The position numbers were made by a program, and so were the translations under genes. Positions 1 to 8,206 of a stretch of DNA of 62,111 nt are shown here, piece after piece. How positions within the stretch are numbered: the first letter of the stretch is position 1; each line of letters starts with the position of its first letter. The notes beneath the pieces were generated by a model. That model did not search any database. It was not told the origin of the DNA and worked only from the letters and a program-made list of their open reading frames with translations. Source of the stretch: Lachnospiraceae bacterium (GTDB lineage Bacteria > Bacillota > Clostridia > Lachnospirales > Lachnospiraceae); the NCBI GenBank assembly GCA_016290905.1, contig JAEEVO010000007.1, positions 1-62,111 of the forward strand. The letters are read 5' to 3'.

Positions 1-50
1 ATTACCTCAACAAGGCTAAAACCCATATTGTCCAACGATTTTTTTCTCAT
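1..50 (-). CDS. type IV prepilin, N-terminus only (cut by window edge)
   Basis: The first 50 bases read on the minus strand give an ATG at 48-50 followed by MRKKSLDNMGFSLVEV, which is a type IV prepilin leader: a short basic stretch, Gly at the cleavage site, Phe at +1 and Glu at +5. A ribosome binding site (AAAAGGGGGAAG) lies a few bases upstream, between this start and the stop codon of the preceding prepilin at 86. The rest of the gene lies outside the window. From its position as the next gene after PilV-like and PilX-like prepilins it is probably a minor pilin. Confidence 0.8.
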   Translation of the reverse strand, partial: MRKKSLDNMGFSLVEV

Positions 51-85
51 AAATAGTCTTCCCCCTTTTCTTTATGAAAAGCAAA

Positions 86-2668
86 TCAGTTTTCTTTAAA
101 TTCGTCTATTTCAACAGAAACAAATTCTTTTCCGGAACCGCCTGCCGAACCGCTGTTGTTAAATACATTGAATATTGCTTCAAGCCTGTTATTGGCGTTT
201 AATGGAACCATAGGATTGTCTTCTTTTACACCTGTTATAACGCTTAGAAGAGCCTGAAATTCAGAAGGATTCTCTATGCTTCCTGTATTTGAAGGTATAC
301 GTGAAACCATACCAAGACATTCCATATCAAGATCGCCCTGAATAGTGATATCTCCGCCTGCAAGGATCATTCCTCTAAAGCTTCCCGTGTACGCAATATC
401 AACATCTCCCGGAGTAATGATAATATATGTTTCTTTAAGTCCGGGTTTTCTTACTTCAACCCAGGTTTTATCGTTAGCATCAGTCACAACATTATAAACA
501 TCACCTGTATACGTTGAAGATATCCTGACATTCTTCCCGGTAACAAGATAATAATTCATATCACCTAACTTTTTGGAAGTCGATTTATCTTCATAGGTTA
601 CTTGTGCACCGTTCAATTTATATGAAGTGAGCGGTCCAAAGCCAAGTTTTCCGAAATATGGTTTTGCGGGTAGGAAATTAGTGCTGTTTACCTTAGTTTT
701 GCCACCAAATATAGTATAGAAGAGTTTACTGCTATCTTTTTCCTCTTCCGTAATAGTTCCGGCATTAGTTATGCTCTTTGAAGGATTTAGTTCAAAAAGC
801 ATACCAAAATACTTCTCAAGATAATTCGTTCCGATGTTAAGGGTATGATCCAAAGGTACGGTCGAAAACGTTGAGGAAGAATAACTTATTGCATTACCCT
901 TTGCTTTAATATCTGAATCGTCCGGTAATATGATCTCGCCTTCGTTTAGTCCAAGGATGTCCAGCTGTTTCACCGCAAAGCTCATATATTTATCATTTAG
1001 TAAAAGGTTGTTAAAATACTTTGTGGCGTCAGCAGTGGATTTAAAGTTCCAAAACAGATATACATACGAGTCAGTACCATCCAGATATTGCACTTCATGA
1101 TGTTTATAGATCGGATCGCCAAGAAGACCATCAACATATTCTTTAGCTGAATCCATATCTATAGAACCTGCTGTCAACGAATCAAATTCCGATTTTTTCA
1201 TCGGGTTATGTCCAACGCCCTTTATAAATTCACCGGGAATAAGGTACAATGCCTGAAGAGCACGATATGTTATGGATTCACCCTGTGAATAATATGCAAG
1301 TTTTGACAGATACGGTGTCATATTCCCGCCATTATTGTAATAATCATACAAGATGTCTATACCTGATATCTCAGGAAGAACTGAAAACGCCGTCCCGGCA
1401 AGCTGAAGGTCTGATACATTAGCAAGGTTAAGTTTGGCGCCAAGTCCATTTAAGATAATAGCGCTGCTGGCGAGATCAAACGGCTTTTCTGTTCCAAATT
1501 CATCAGATGCCGCCTTGGTTTTATCATAATATGATTCAGCCGAATCTCCTGAGTACCCATATAATATGTCGGCAGAAGCGGTAAAAGCTGATGACTTTCC
1601 ATTAAGCTCCAGATTTTTCCTGAGATAAAGCTCTGTGTATAAATCTGAAGTCTTATTTACAGTCACAATCGAGTCGGATCCCAAAACTTTAATATTTTCG
1701 CACCACAACTCCGTGCCCACGTTCCTTGTGCCGGAATCATCGGTTTTACTCCTTACAATAGATATCTCGGCATCGTTTAACGGAGAAACATTAAGTACAC
1801 CATCTACATTTATATCGCCGCCTACTATGATCCTGTCTGCTGTGATATTTACAGGATTTACATCATCACTGTATCCCGTATCTTTCGGGCTTTTGGTCTT
1901 GATATCAAGATTACCGTATGAGTAGATACTGCCAACGATACTGCCCGACATATTCATGGCGGTCTCCGGTTTTATATCTCCACCTGCAATCATAACAAAG
2001 TGATCTATATCTTCATTGAACTCTCCTGACGTATCCTCCCAATCGGTTTTCGGCATATTTACTCTTAACGTCACATCCGCAGTAACCTTATTCTCATATC
2101 CGTATTCATCAATAAAAGACACCTCGACGTTCTTTAACTTAACCGGATTCTTATTTTCCATATTTACATCGTCGGTCTTTGTAGGATCGTAATTCCACTC
2201 AATATCTTCAATCTTGATACTGATAGAGTTTGCCCTTCCATACGAGATCTGATTCTTAACGAAATCCGAATCTATTACATAACTTTCCCCGACTTTTTCA
2301 ATGTACTTGTTCTGACTTGGATCCGTAACCGACGCAGTTTTGATATTATCCTGCATCACAGAATAAAACTGTTTCTTAAAATTATAAGAGAAATTATCAT
2401 CAGTCAGCGATGAATTTTCAATAGTTTCTTCAAAAGCCTGAGTAGCCGCCGAAGTTGCTACCTTTTTCATATACATCTTAAAATCGTCAAGAACGCTTTC
2501 CGAGCTGTAAAAAGCTTCAGAATCTTCAATAGTCGTCTTTGTGCTTTTACTGTTGCCAACTGTGATAGTAAGGACAATCCCTCCTATAATGCCAACAAAA
2601 AGCATGGCTACAAGAATCAGAACAAGTGAAGCTCCTTTGTTGTTACCCATTAATCTTCTTCCGCTCAT
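86..2668 (-). CDS. large PilX/GspK-like minor prepilin with a long exported domain
   Basis: This 860-residue protein has a class III signal at its start: a short basic leader, NNKG, then the hydrophobic ASLVLILVAMLFVGIIGG segment. The residue at +5 is Leu rather than Glu, as in GspK/PilX-type tip pilins. The remaining 820 residues are far longer than usual for the family. Two segments with an AGGDI signature (about residues 228-300 and 760-785) are predicted to be short beta repeats resembling bactofilin or polymer-forming domains; this is a resemblance only. It starts 12 bases after the PilV-like gene, with AGGAGG before the ATG, so the two are co-transcribed. It probably sits at the pilus tip or primes assembly; adhesion is a guess. 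Confidence 0.75.
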   Translation of the reverse strand: MSGRRLMGNNKGASLVLILVAMLFVGIIGGIVLTITVGNSKSTKTTIEDSEAFYSSESVLDDFKMYMKKVATSAATQAFEETIENSSLTDDNFSYNFKKQFYSVMQDNIKTASVTDPSQNKYIEKVGESYVIDSDFVKNQISYGRANSISIKIEDIEWNYDPTKTDDVNMENKNPVKLKNVEVSFIDEYGYENKVTADVTLRVNMPKTDWEDTSGEFNEDIDHFVMIAGGDIKPETAMNMSGSIVGSIYSYGNLDIKTKSPKDTGYSDDVNPVNITADRIIVGGDINVDGVLNVSPLNDAEISIVRSKTDDSGTRNVGTELWCENIKVLGSDSIVTVNKTSDLYTELYLRKNLELNGKSSAFTASADILYGYSGDSAESYYDKTKAASDEFGTEKPFDLASSAIILNGLGAKLNLANVSDLQLAGTAFSVLPEISGIDILYDYYNNGGNMTPYLSKLAYYSQGESITYRALQALYLIPGEFIKGVGHNPMKKSEFDSLTAGSIDMDSAKEYVDGLLGDPIYKHHEVQYLDGTDSYVYLFWNFKSTADATKYFNNLLLNDKYMSFAVKQLDILGLNEGEIILPDDSDIKAKGNAISYSSSTFSTVPLDHTLNIGTNYLEKYFGMLFELNPSKSITNAGTITEEEKDSSKLFYTIFGGKTKVNSTNFLPAKPYFGKLGFGPLTSYKLNGAQVTYEDKSTSKKLGDMNYYLVTGKNVRISSTYTGDVYNVVTDANDKTWVEVRKPGLKETYIIITPGDVDIAYTGSFRGMILAGGDITIQGDLDMECLGMVSRIPSNTGSIENPSEFQALLSVITGVKEDNPMVPLNANNRLEAIFNVFNNSGSAGGSGKEFVSVEIDEFKEN

Positions 2669-2680
2669 TTTTTCCTCCTG

Positions 2681-3994
2681 TTATCCAACTTCAATCAATG
2701 TAGAAGTCTTCTGTTGCAAAACATTTCCACTACTGTCCCTTACTGTTACCGTGACATTTTTCATCTTGCTCTTCTTTCCGGTTATCCCGGTTCCAAACGT
2801 ATCAAGCAGTGTGCATCCAACCGGAGGAGTCGTGTTCAGATTTGTATATACTTTAAGATTCGCGCCAGATGGTTCAGTAGAATCCTGCCCTTTGAAATCT
2901 ACCTTGAATCCCCAGTTCTTTAATGAGTTTCCATTTTCGCAAAGCGCATAAACAGAAACTAAACCGTCAACACTCTTTTCTATTGTAATGAAATCATTTC
3001 CTTCTCCAAGCTGTACATTTTCACCTTTGTTCTTTAATTGCTTAAAGGTAAGTATATAATTCGGTTTTAAAGTATCATACGCTTTTATCTGGTCCTGCTG
3101 AGTAGGGTCCAGAGAATTCGGTACCTCACTGATTTCCTTAAACACTCTCTTTTCATCTACAGTCCAGTTAGTACTATCCTTAACAGAATACTCTACCCGT
3201 TTTTCCACGGAAATCTTCTCTTTTGCCTCTTCGCCTTCACCAACGGTCACTGTTCTTAAGGTAAGTACCGTATTCCTTACCAGCCACTTATCAGCCTTCG
3301 CCACCAGAGTATCGACAGGATTTGCGCCATCATAAGACAATGCCGGGTTCAGCTCCTTGTCTTTAATGAGCTGTTTCACTATCCATTCAATATTATCCTC
3401 AGAATAATTAACAAACACTACTTTCTCTAAACCTCCGGCCTGAGGATACCCTGAAAAGTCATTCTGAATATCAAGCGGATTCTCAGCATTTCCCTCATCA
3501 AACTCAACAGTAGCATTAAACACTTTACCGGTACCGGAAATTATATTGTTTATAGTATAACTCTTCTTTGCTACATTCTCATTAATAGTAGCATCGGTAC
3601 CAAATAAATCGGAAATTTTCTCCGAAATGGCAATACTGCTACCGCTTCCGGACGACCCTCCGCTTCCGGAAGACCCTCCACTTCCGGATAACTCTCCGCT
3701 TCCGGATAGTTCTCCGCTTCCGGACAATGAGCCACTGCCTGAAGAGTTGTGAGAATTTTTGTACAAAAGCGCAAGACCTTGTGTTCCATAAGATTTTGCT
3801 ACTTCCATTACATTCGAGGCTACTTTTTCAGCATACAACTTAGTCTCATTCTGTTTATTCACATTCAAAGCCGTATTCAGCCCTATCATCAGTGGAACAA
3901 AAGCTATCCCCACTATAAGGACGCTGACTATGACCTCTATAAGGGTGGAACCTTTCGAGTCTACAAAAAAACCTTTATGCTCATTCCTATTCAT
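2681..3994 (-). CDS. PilV-like minor prepilin with a Ser-Gly repeat stalk
   Basis: The N-terminus has a prepilin cleavage motif, DSKG followed by STLIEVIVSVLIVGIAF, with Glu at +5; the leader of about 15 residues ends at Gly15. Residues 84-120 are a run of six-residue Gly-Ser repeats of the type GSGELS or GSGGSS, which probably form a flexible linker between the pilin helix and a distal domain of about 310 residues that I do not recognise. The total of 437 residues is long for PilV. An AAAGGAG site precedes the ATG by about 10 bases. The gene lies between pilO and the PilX-like gene, downstream of a structured leader at 4010-4135. Confidence 0.75.
   Translation of the reverse strand: MNRNEHKGFFVDSKGSTLIEVIVSVLIVGIAFVPLMIGLNTALNVNKQNETKLYAEKVASNVMEVAKSYGTQGLALLYKNSHNSSGSGSLSGSGELSGSGELSGSGGSSGSGGSSGSGSSIAISEKISDLFGTDATINENVAKKSYTINNIISGTGKVFNATVEFDEGNAENPLDIQNDFSGYPQAGGLEKVVFVNYSEDNIEWIVKQLIKDKELNPALSYDGANPVDTLVAKADKWLVRNTVLTLRTVTVGEGEEAKEKISVEKRVEYSVKDSTNWTVDEKRVFKEISEVPNSLDPTQQDQIKAYDTLKPNYILTFKQLKNKGENVQLGEGNDFITIEKSVDGLVSVYALCENGNSLKNWGFKVDFKGQDSTEPSGANLKVYTNLNTTPPVGCTLLDTFGTGITGKKSKMKNVTVTVRDSSGNVLQQKTSTLIEVG
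3635..3745 (-). repeat. 18-bp tandem repeats encoding a Gly-Ser linker
   Basis: About six imperfect copies of an 18-base unit (six codons, GSGxxS) lie in frame inside the PilV-like gene. Because the unit is a multiple of three, copy-number changes by slippage would alter linker length without breaking the frame. Confidence 0.8.
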
Positions 3995-4020
3995 TCCACT
4001 TACACTCCTTTCATCAAAGC

Positions 4021-4038
4021 TTATTCAACTAACACCAT
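4021..4038 (-). CDS. five-codon leader ORF (MVLVE) upstream of the PilV-like gene
   Basis: On the minus strand an ATG at 4036-4038 follows a strong Shine-Dalgarno sequence (GGGAGGAG, 4042-4049) by four bases and encodes M-V-L-V-E before a TAA. Its coding sequence forms the 3' arm of a hairpin whose loop holds the Shine-Dalgarno. Translation here would disrupt that hairpin, so it may act as a small regulatory ORF. It could also be a chance ORF with a good ribosome site. Confidence 0.35.
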   Translation of the reverse strand: MVLVE

Positions 4039-4135
4039 AATCTCCTCCCTTTATGCTGTTAGTTAAATAAGATAAGCTTTTTCAAAAATCCTCTACCTGC
4101 ACGTCATTTGCTTATCTCTGTATGACGTGCAGGTA
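4021..4135 (-). promoter_or_regulatory. structured leader with hairpin, pseudoknot potential and alternative pairing
   Basis: Read as minus-strand RNA, a perfect 14-bp hairpin (4122-4135 with 4094-4107) is followed by GAGGATTTTT, so it can act as a terminator or attenuator after pilO. Its loop carries AGATAAGC, complementary to GCTTATCT downstream (4070-4077), allowing an 8-bp pseudoknot. That downstream stretch adjoins a 14-base arm (4057-4070) which pairs 13/14 with 4021-4034, enclosing the Shine-Dalgarno of the five-codon ORF. The competing pairings suggest a switch between pilO and the prepilin genes. I do not recognise it as a known riboswitch class. Confidence 0.5.
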
Positions 4136-4153
4136 TGGATTGATCATTGATTA

Positions 4154-4867
4154 TTATTCCTCAGTCAATGTCGGAATTATTGGCTGTCCGTTCTCATCAA
4201 GCTCAGGTTCTTCCTCCGGAACATATTCGGGTGCCTTGAAAATATTTTCGTTTCCAATTTCAATATCTTCAAGAACCGGAGGCTCGTACTTATGATTCTC
4301 ATCAGATACACCGTACAAGTTCACCGTCATAGATGTTGAAATCAGGCCGGTCTCAGAATTATACTTCGAACTGAAGTTCTCTATATTCATTCTCTCATAA
4401 TGTGAATTCGAATAATATGAGTTTATGAAATCCACGATCTTCTTAAGTGCTGTATATCCGCTCGTTATGCTGATGGACATACCTGACTTATAAACCTTTA
4501 TTTCCGGCGATGCGCTTTCATAAATAACTCTGTTGTCCTGGAATGCTATGCTTGAAATCGAACATCCTGTCATCTGGCATAACTTAACTACAGTCATAAT
4601 AGTTTTTTCAGGTGTGTTTCCAGGACCGTACAGTGAAAGCACCGTATCGATGATGTCCTTTGAGCTCTCGATGCCCTGTTCATATTCAGCTTTCTTCTCG
4701 TTTTTTGCATTCAGATCATTAAGTCTTGTCTGAAGTGAATTGATCTGGTTCTGTACTTTTTTTGTTTCATCCTGATCAGCAGAATAAAAGAATTTCCACG
4801 AACCTGCTACAAGGAGGAGTGCTATGAGTACCGAACCGACAAGTACATATTTTCCATTTACTTTCAT
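4154..4867 (-). CDS. pilO: PilO-like type IV pilus alignment protein
   Basis: The 237-residue protein has a short cytoplasmic N-terminus, one membrane segment (about residues 8-28), a coiled coil (about 30-75) and a ferredoxin-like-sized domain, which is the PilO/GspM layout. PilO pairs with PilN in the inner-membrane alignment complex linking the motor to the pilus. The ATG overlaps the stop of the PilM-PilN gene by four bases (ATGA) and AAGGAGGG precedes it, indicating translational coupling. An acidic tail of about 35 residues rich in Glu and Pro follows the domain. Assignment rests on topology and position, because PilO sequences diverge strongly. Confidence 0.75.
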   Translation of the reverse strand: MKVNGKYVLVGSVLIALLLVAGSWKFFYSADQDETKKVQNQINSLQTRLNDLNAKNEKKAEYEQGIESSKDIIDTVLSLYGPGNTPEKTIMTVVKLCQMTGCSISSIAFQDNRVIYESASPEIKVYKSGMSISITSGYTALKKIVDFINSYYSNSHYERMNIENFSSKYNSETGLISTSMTVNLYGVSDENHKYEPPVLEDIEIGNENIFKAPEYVPEEEPELDENGQPIIPTLTEE

Positions 4868-6885
4868 GGCTGCATTCCCTCCTTCTGTGCTGCTTCAATT
4901 TCATCCAGTATTCTTAAATACTCAATGCCGTCAAGAATATCTACAACATCGTCCTTATTCAGATCACCAATAAAGGCTAAATCAAGATTTTCAAGTCTTG
5001 CGTACAAGGTTCTGTCATCTTCATTAACCTCGCCATCCTTGTTTATGTCATCATCGTCATTAACAATTCCGTCGTTATTGATATCTTTTTCAATAAGTTC
5101 CCAGGTCTTTGCCCTTACCTTGTTCTCCGCCTCAATGATATCACGTATATCATACAAATTGTCAGAGTTTACATCACCGTATACATCCAGCTTGTCGACA
5201 ATGCCGTCACCGTTTTTATCATCGTTCTCATCAACAGTGCCATCCTCGTTTACATCTCTGTCATAGTATACCTGATACTTACATGTTACGGTAAAGCTCA
5301 CTATAGTCTGTCCTGTGCTTTCCGAATGTCCCTCTTTAATTGAGGTAACATATACAGAACTGAAGTAAGGTACCTGTTGCAGCTGTAAGAGCAGCTTAGC
5401 GGCTTCTTCTTTTGAAGCAACTACCAGGTTTAATACAAGGTTGTTATTATCCGAAGATAATCCGGATACTATCATGGAGCTAACAGCCTTTTCCTCCAAC
5501 TGTTTCAAAACATCATTCCACTGCTCGTTTTTCCTGTAAGTCCCATTATGGAAATCGATAACAGCGTTCTTGGAAACTATTGCAGCATTATAATCAGCTT
5601 CCAATTGTTCTATACCTGATGCTTCAAGATCCTTTATCAATGTTTCTACTTTTTCTTTTTCATTTACTTTCTTGTTGTACTGTCCTTTACCAAGGAAGAA
5701 AAGCACAGCTGCGCCCGCAAGACCTGCTACTAAAACAAGTGCTCCAAGGAATACGAGTTTATTCGCTTTGCTTTCTTTTGATATTGTTACAAATGTAAGC
5801 GAACCTTCAGCCGCACCAAGACATGCGATAAGCTCTGAAGTGTTTATGCCCGCCTTACTTACAGAAGAACTGATTTTTACGTCAGGGAGTTGTTCAAGTG
5901 TTACTATCTCAACTCCTGAGAATTCGTTCTCCAAGAAACTCTTGATGCCTTTTATCTTTGCGCCGCATCCGCCGATGTAGATGGTATTAAGTTCTGCGTT
6001 TTGATTTTTGGAGTGGTAATACTCCATGACACGTGAGAGGTTACCAAGGAGCTGCCTCATACCTTCGGTTACCTGCTCTTTAGCTACATGCAGACGTTCT
6101 GCAGCCTCCGAATCCGGCTCGCTAAGTCTGATTGCGGCAAAGCTAGGAAACATAAGTTCCTCTTCAGTCAGCTTTTTTAAAGCTTCTGTTCTGGTAATGC
6201 CCTGACCCATATCTTCACTGTCATAATATCCGCTCTGGATAAGTCGGTCACAGAGCACATATGCACCAAAGTTTATATTTCTCTGAATGGCATACTTTCT
6301 CTTTTCAAGAACGGTGAATAATGTACTGCGTTCATTTATCTGCAGATACATATCCATCTCTTTATGAGCCTCGTTAGAAAGCCACTGATAGATAGCGTTT
6401 CCGTTATAGTCTATGCTGACAATACGAAGTCCTGCAAGTGAAGCAAACGACTGGTAATTCATTATAAGCTTCTGAGGTACAGCATATACGATAATACGTA
6501 TCTGCTTAGCATCCTTATTTCTGTCAAGAACCCTGTAAACAAGATTATGCCCCGACGTATCCATAGGGAAATACTCGCTCCTCTGATTCTCAACAAAGTC
6601 ATTGATCTGATCATCCTTCATTTCAGGAATAGCTACTTCCCTGCTGATGACCTTGTTTGTTGCAAGTGCGATAACAACATTTTTGGTACCGAAGCCGTGA
6701 GTCTGTCTCTGGAACTCCTTTGTGAACGTCTCTACGCCTTCTATAACGCCGTCACTAACGGTCTTGTCCGGGGTGGGAAAAACCACCGCTTTGTGGACTA
6801 CCGGATCTTTTTTACCATAGTCTACTTCGACCACTCTGGTAACAATATCCGTAACTTCAATACTTAGTACTTTTGTTACAGCCAT
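4864..6885 (-). CDS. PilM-PilN fusion with C-terminal dockerin-like calcium-binding repeats
   Basis: I start at the ATG at 6885 (MAVTKVLSIEV), which has GGAGGAG six bases upstream; the TTG seven codons earlier lies before that site. Residues 1-370 are an actin-like PilM domain. Residues about 376-398 form one membrane helix. Residues about 400-540 have the coiled-coil and small-domain layout of PilN. Residues 543-673 contain six acidic loops of the form DxNxDGxVxxxD (for example DVNEDGTVDEND and DINKDGEVNEDD), typical of dockerin or EF-hand calcium sites. By topology these lie outside the membrane. PilM and PilN are normally separate proteins, so the fusion plus calcium module is unusual. It probably couples the pilus motor to the cell wall or senses extracellular calcium. 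Confidence 0.85.
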   Translation of the reverse strand: MAVTKVLSIEVTDIVTRVVEVDYGKKDPVVHKAVVFPTPDKTVSDGVIEGVETFTKEFQRQTHGFGTKNVVIALATNKVISREVAIPEMKDDQINDFVENQRSEYFPMDTSGHNLVYRVLDRNKDAKQIRIIVYAVPQKLIMNYQSFASLAGLRIVSIDYNGNAIYQWLSNEAHKEMDMYLQINERSTLFTVLEKRKYAIQRNINFGAYVLCDRLIQSGYYDSEDMGQGITRTEALKKLTEEELMFPSFAAIRLSEPDSEAAERLHVAKEQVTEGMRQLLGNLSRVMEYYHSKNQNAELNTIYIGGCGAKIKGIKSFLENEFSGVEIVTLEQLPDVKISSSVSKAGINTSELIACLGAAEGSLTFVTISKESKANKLVFLGALVLVAGLAGAAVLFFLGKGQYNKKVNEKEKVETLIKDLEASGIEQLEADYNAAIVSKNAVIDFHNGTYRKNEQWNDVLKQLEEKAVSSMIVSGLSSDNNNLVLNLVVASKEEAAKLLLQLQQVPYFSSVYVTSIKEGHSESTGQTIVSFTVTCKYQVYYDRDVNEDGTVDENDDKNGDGIVDKLDVYGDVNSDNLYDIRDIIEAENKVRAKTWELIEKDINNDGIVNDDDDINKDGEVNEDDRTLYARLENLDLAFIGDLNKDDVVDILDGIEYLRILDEIEAAQKEGMQP

Positions 6886-6909
6886 TATGCTCCTCCAAAT
6901 CCCCAAATA

Positions 6910-6959
6910 AGTATTGGGTTAATATTTTGGTTCTGAAATTGCGCTTCTTCCCCAATACT
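6910..6959 (-). promoter_or_regulatory. 5' leader hairpin before pilMN
   Basis: AGTATTGGG (6951-6959 on the minus strand) can pair with CCCAATACT (6910-6918), nine perfect base pairs closing a 32-base loop, just upstream of the pilMN ribosome site. The predicted transcription start (about 6956) falls at the 5' edge of the hairpin. It may stabilise the 5' end of the mRNA or bind a regulator. Confidence 0.4.
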
Positions 6960-6962
6960 CAT

Positions 6963-6971
6963 ATTTTATCA
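6963..6971 (-). promoter_or_regulatory. extended -10 promoter candidate for the pilMN operon
   Basis: TGATAAAAT on the minus strand is an extended -10 element with no clear -35. It is placed about 80 bases before the pilMN start. The rest of the 6972-7198 gap is A+T-rich and holds only the plus-strand hairpin described separately. Confidence 0.35.
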
Positions 6972-7071
6972 TTTATAGTTTAACATAAAACTATTAAAAT
7001 TACTAGTTTTTTTTTAATAAAAGATGTGGTATTATATATAATTTTAATTAAAATTGAATGATAGTTTAAAT

Positions 7072-7117
7072 TCGTCGGGTGAATTTTATGTTTATAAAGT
7101 TTATCCGGCGATTTTTT
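7072..7117 (+). terminator. plus-strand terminator-like hairpin, possible small RNA 3' end
   Basis: An 11-bp stem with some G-U pairs (7072-7083 with 7101-7111) is followed by TTTTTT. No plus-strand gene ends here. An extended -10 sequence (TGGTATTAT, 7027-7035) lies upstream, so a transcript of about 75 nt in the 6886-7248 gap is possible. No good -35 is visible. Confidence 0.3.
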
Positions 7118-7198
7118 CAGTTTTCGGTCGTCTTTTTGTTTTAATTTCTTTTTATTCGGAATATTGTGAATTTTTACTTCTCGAACTTTTTTTCAATC

Positions 7199-7228
7199 AA
7201 AAAAAGGCGGACAGAAACAACTCTGTCC
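7199..7228 (-). terminator. terminator after the prepilin peptidase gene
   Basis: GGACAG (7223-7228 read in reverse) pairs with CTGTCC (7209-7214) around an 8-base loop, followed on the minus strand by GCC and a run of seven T. It lies 20 bases past the pilD stop codon and separates it from pilMN. Confidence 0.7.
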
Positions 7229-7248
7229 AACCTCTTGATCCATCTTTT

Positions 7249-8187
7249 TTAGAAAAAGCTTCCGTACCACTTTACTATTGCATCGCCAAACCACAGTGCC
7301 GTTACGATACCGGCCGATAGATACGGTCCCATCGCGAGCTGTTTGCCTTCACCGGATACCTTCATGCGTATGATATGGATGATACTTCCGTACAGACATC
7401 CTGCTATAAGAGCGACGATTGCCAGTTTCCATCCAAGAAACAGTCCTGCAACAGCCATCAGCTTTACATCTCCGCCACCCATGGCTCTTCCCTTAGAGGC
7501 ATAATAAATGATAGCTAACCGTATACTTACAGCAAAGAAGCCTATCAGAAGCTCCAAAAAACGACCACGTGCATACAGCAATTCGAAGAATCCGGGATTC
7601 TTTCCTATAGCATCACAATAAAACTTAAAATATCTGATATCCTGGTACCAATATGAAACGAATTTTATGATTCCCAACACAAGTATAACAATATTGGCGC
7701 TTAACGGTATCTCAAAGGTCCTCCAGTCGATGACTGATATTACTATCAGTACCGAACATAAGATACATGCAAGAATTATAGCTTCAATATCATATACGGA
7801 TGCAAACCAGTCTTCTATAATTATGTCCGCGTTTGTTGTAGGATCAACTCCGACTTTTATATATATACTTATATTACTTAAAATATCTGCTGTAAAACCC
7901 GAGAATACGAAGCACAATACAGCCAATGCCCCGTTTATAAACTCAACTATCGGGTATTGTTTGCTGATCTTCGCTTTACAGTAACGGCATTTTCCGCCAA
8001 GAAAAAGGTAACTGAATAAAGGAAACAGATCATACCATGCAAGCTGATGCCCGCAGCTCATACAATGTGAGCGTTTCTTAACAATCGTTTCTTTAAGCGG
8101 TATCCTCAAGATACAGACATTTAAAAAGCTGCCAATGATAATACCGTATATAAATATAATTGTATATATAAGTATATTAACAAGCAT
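7249..8187 (-). CDS. pilD: type IV prepilin peptidase / N-methyltransferase
   Basis: The 312-residue membrane protein has the N-terminal cytoplasmic zinc-binding cysteines C42-x2-C45 and C67-x2-C70 and the two catalytic aspartates of the aspartic prepilin peptidase family: D154 in SVIDWRTFEIP and D240 in GGGDVKLM. It removes the leader from the prepilins encoded around it and methylates the new N-terminus at the membrane. It starts 19 bases after the upstream pilin gene, with GAGG before the ATG, so it is co-transcribed with that pilin. It should process all prepilins of the locus. It lies within the usual size range (about 250-310). Confidence 0.92.
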   Translation of the reverse strand: MLVNILIYTIIFIYGIIIGSFLNVCILRIPLKETIVKKRSHCMSCGHQLAWYDLFPLFSYLFLGGKCRYCKAKISKQYPIVEFINGALAVLCFVFSGFTADILSNISIYIKVGVDPTTNADIIIEDWFASVYDIEAIILACILCSVLIVISVIDWRTFEIPLSANIVILVLGIIKFVSYWYQDIRYFKFYCDAIGKNPGFFELLYARGRFLELLIGFFAVSIRLAIIYYASKGRAMGGGDVKLMAVAGLFLGWKLAIVALIAGCLYGSIIHIIRMKVSGEGKQLAMGPYLSAGIVTALWFGDAIVKWYGSFF

Positions 8188-8206
8188 TTATAATCCTCTT
8201 TTTCTA

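Noticed and set aside
1635-2951. Open frames on the plus strand opposite the two large prepilin genes
   Set aside because: They lie wholly over well-supported minus-strand genes, lack ribosome sites and show no domain pattern.
3635-3745. Contingency locus that switches the gene on and off
   Set aside because: The unit is 18 bases, a multiple of three, so slippage would not shift the frame.
6886-7248. c-di-GMP riboswitch before the pilMN operon
   Set aside because: The gap has neither the type I core nor the type II pattern; it holds only a simple hairpin and a promoter candidate.
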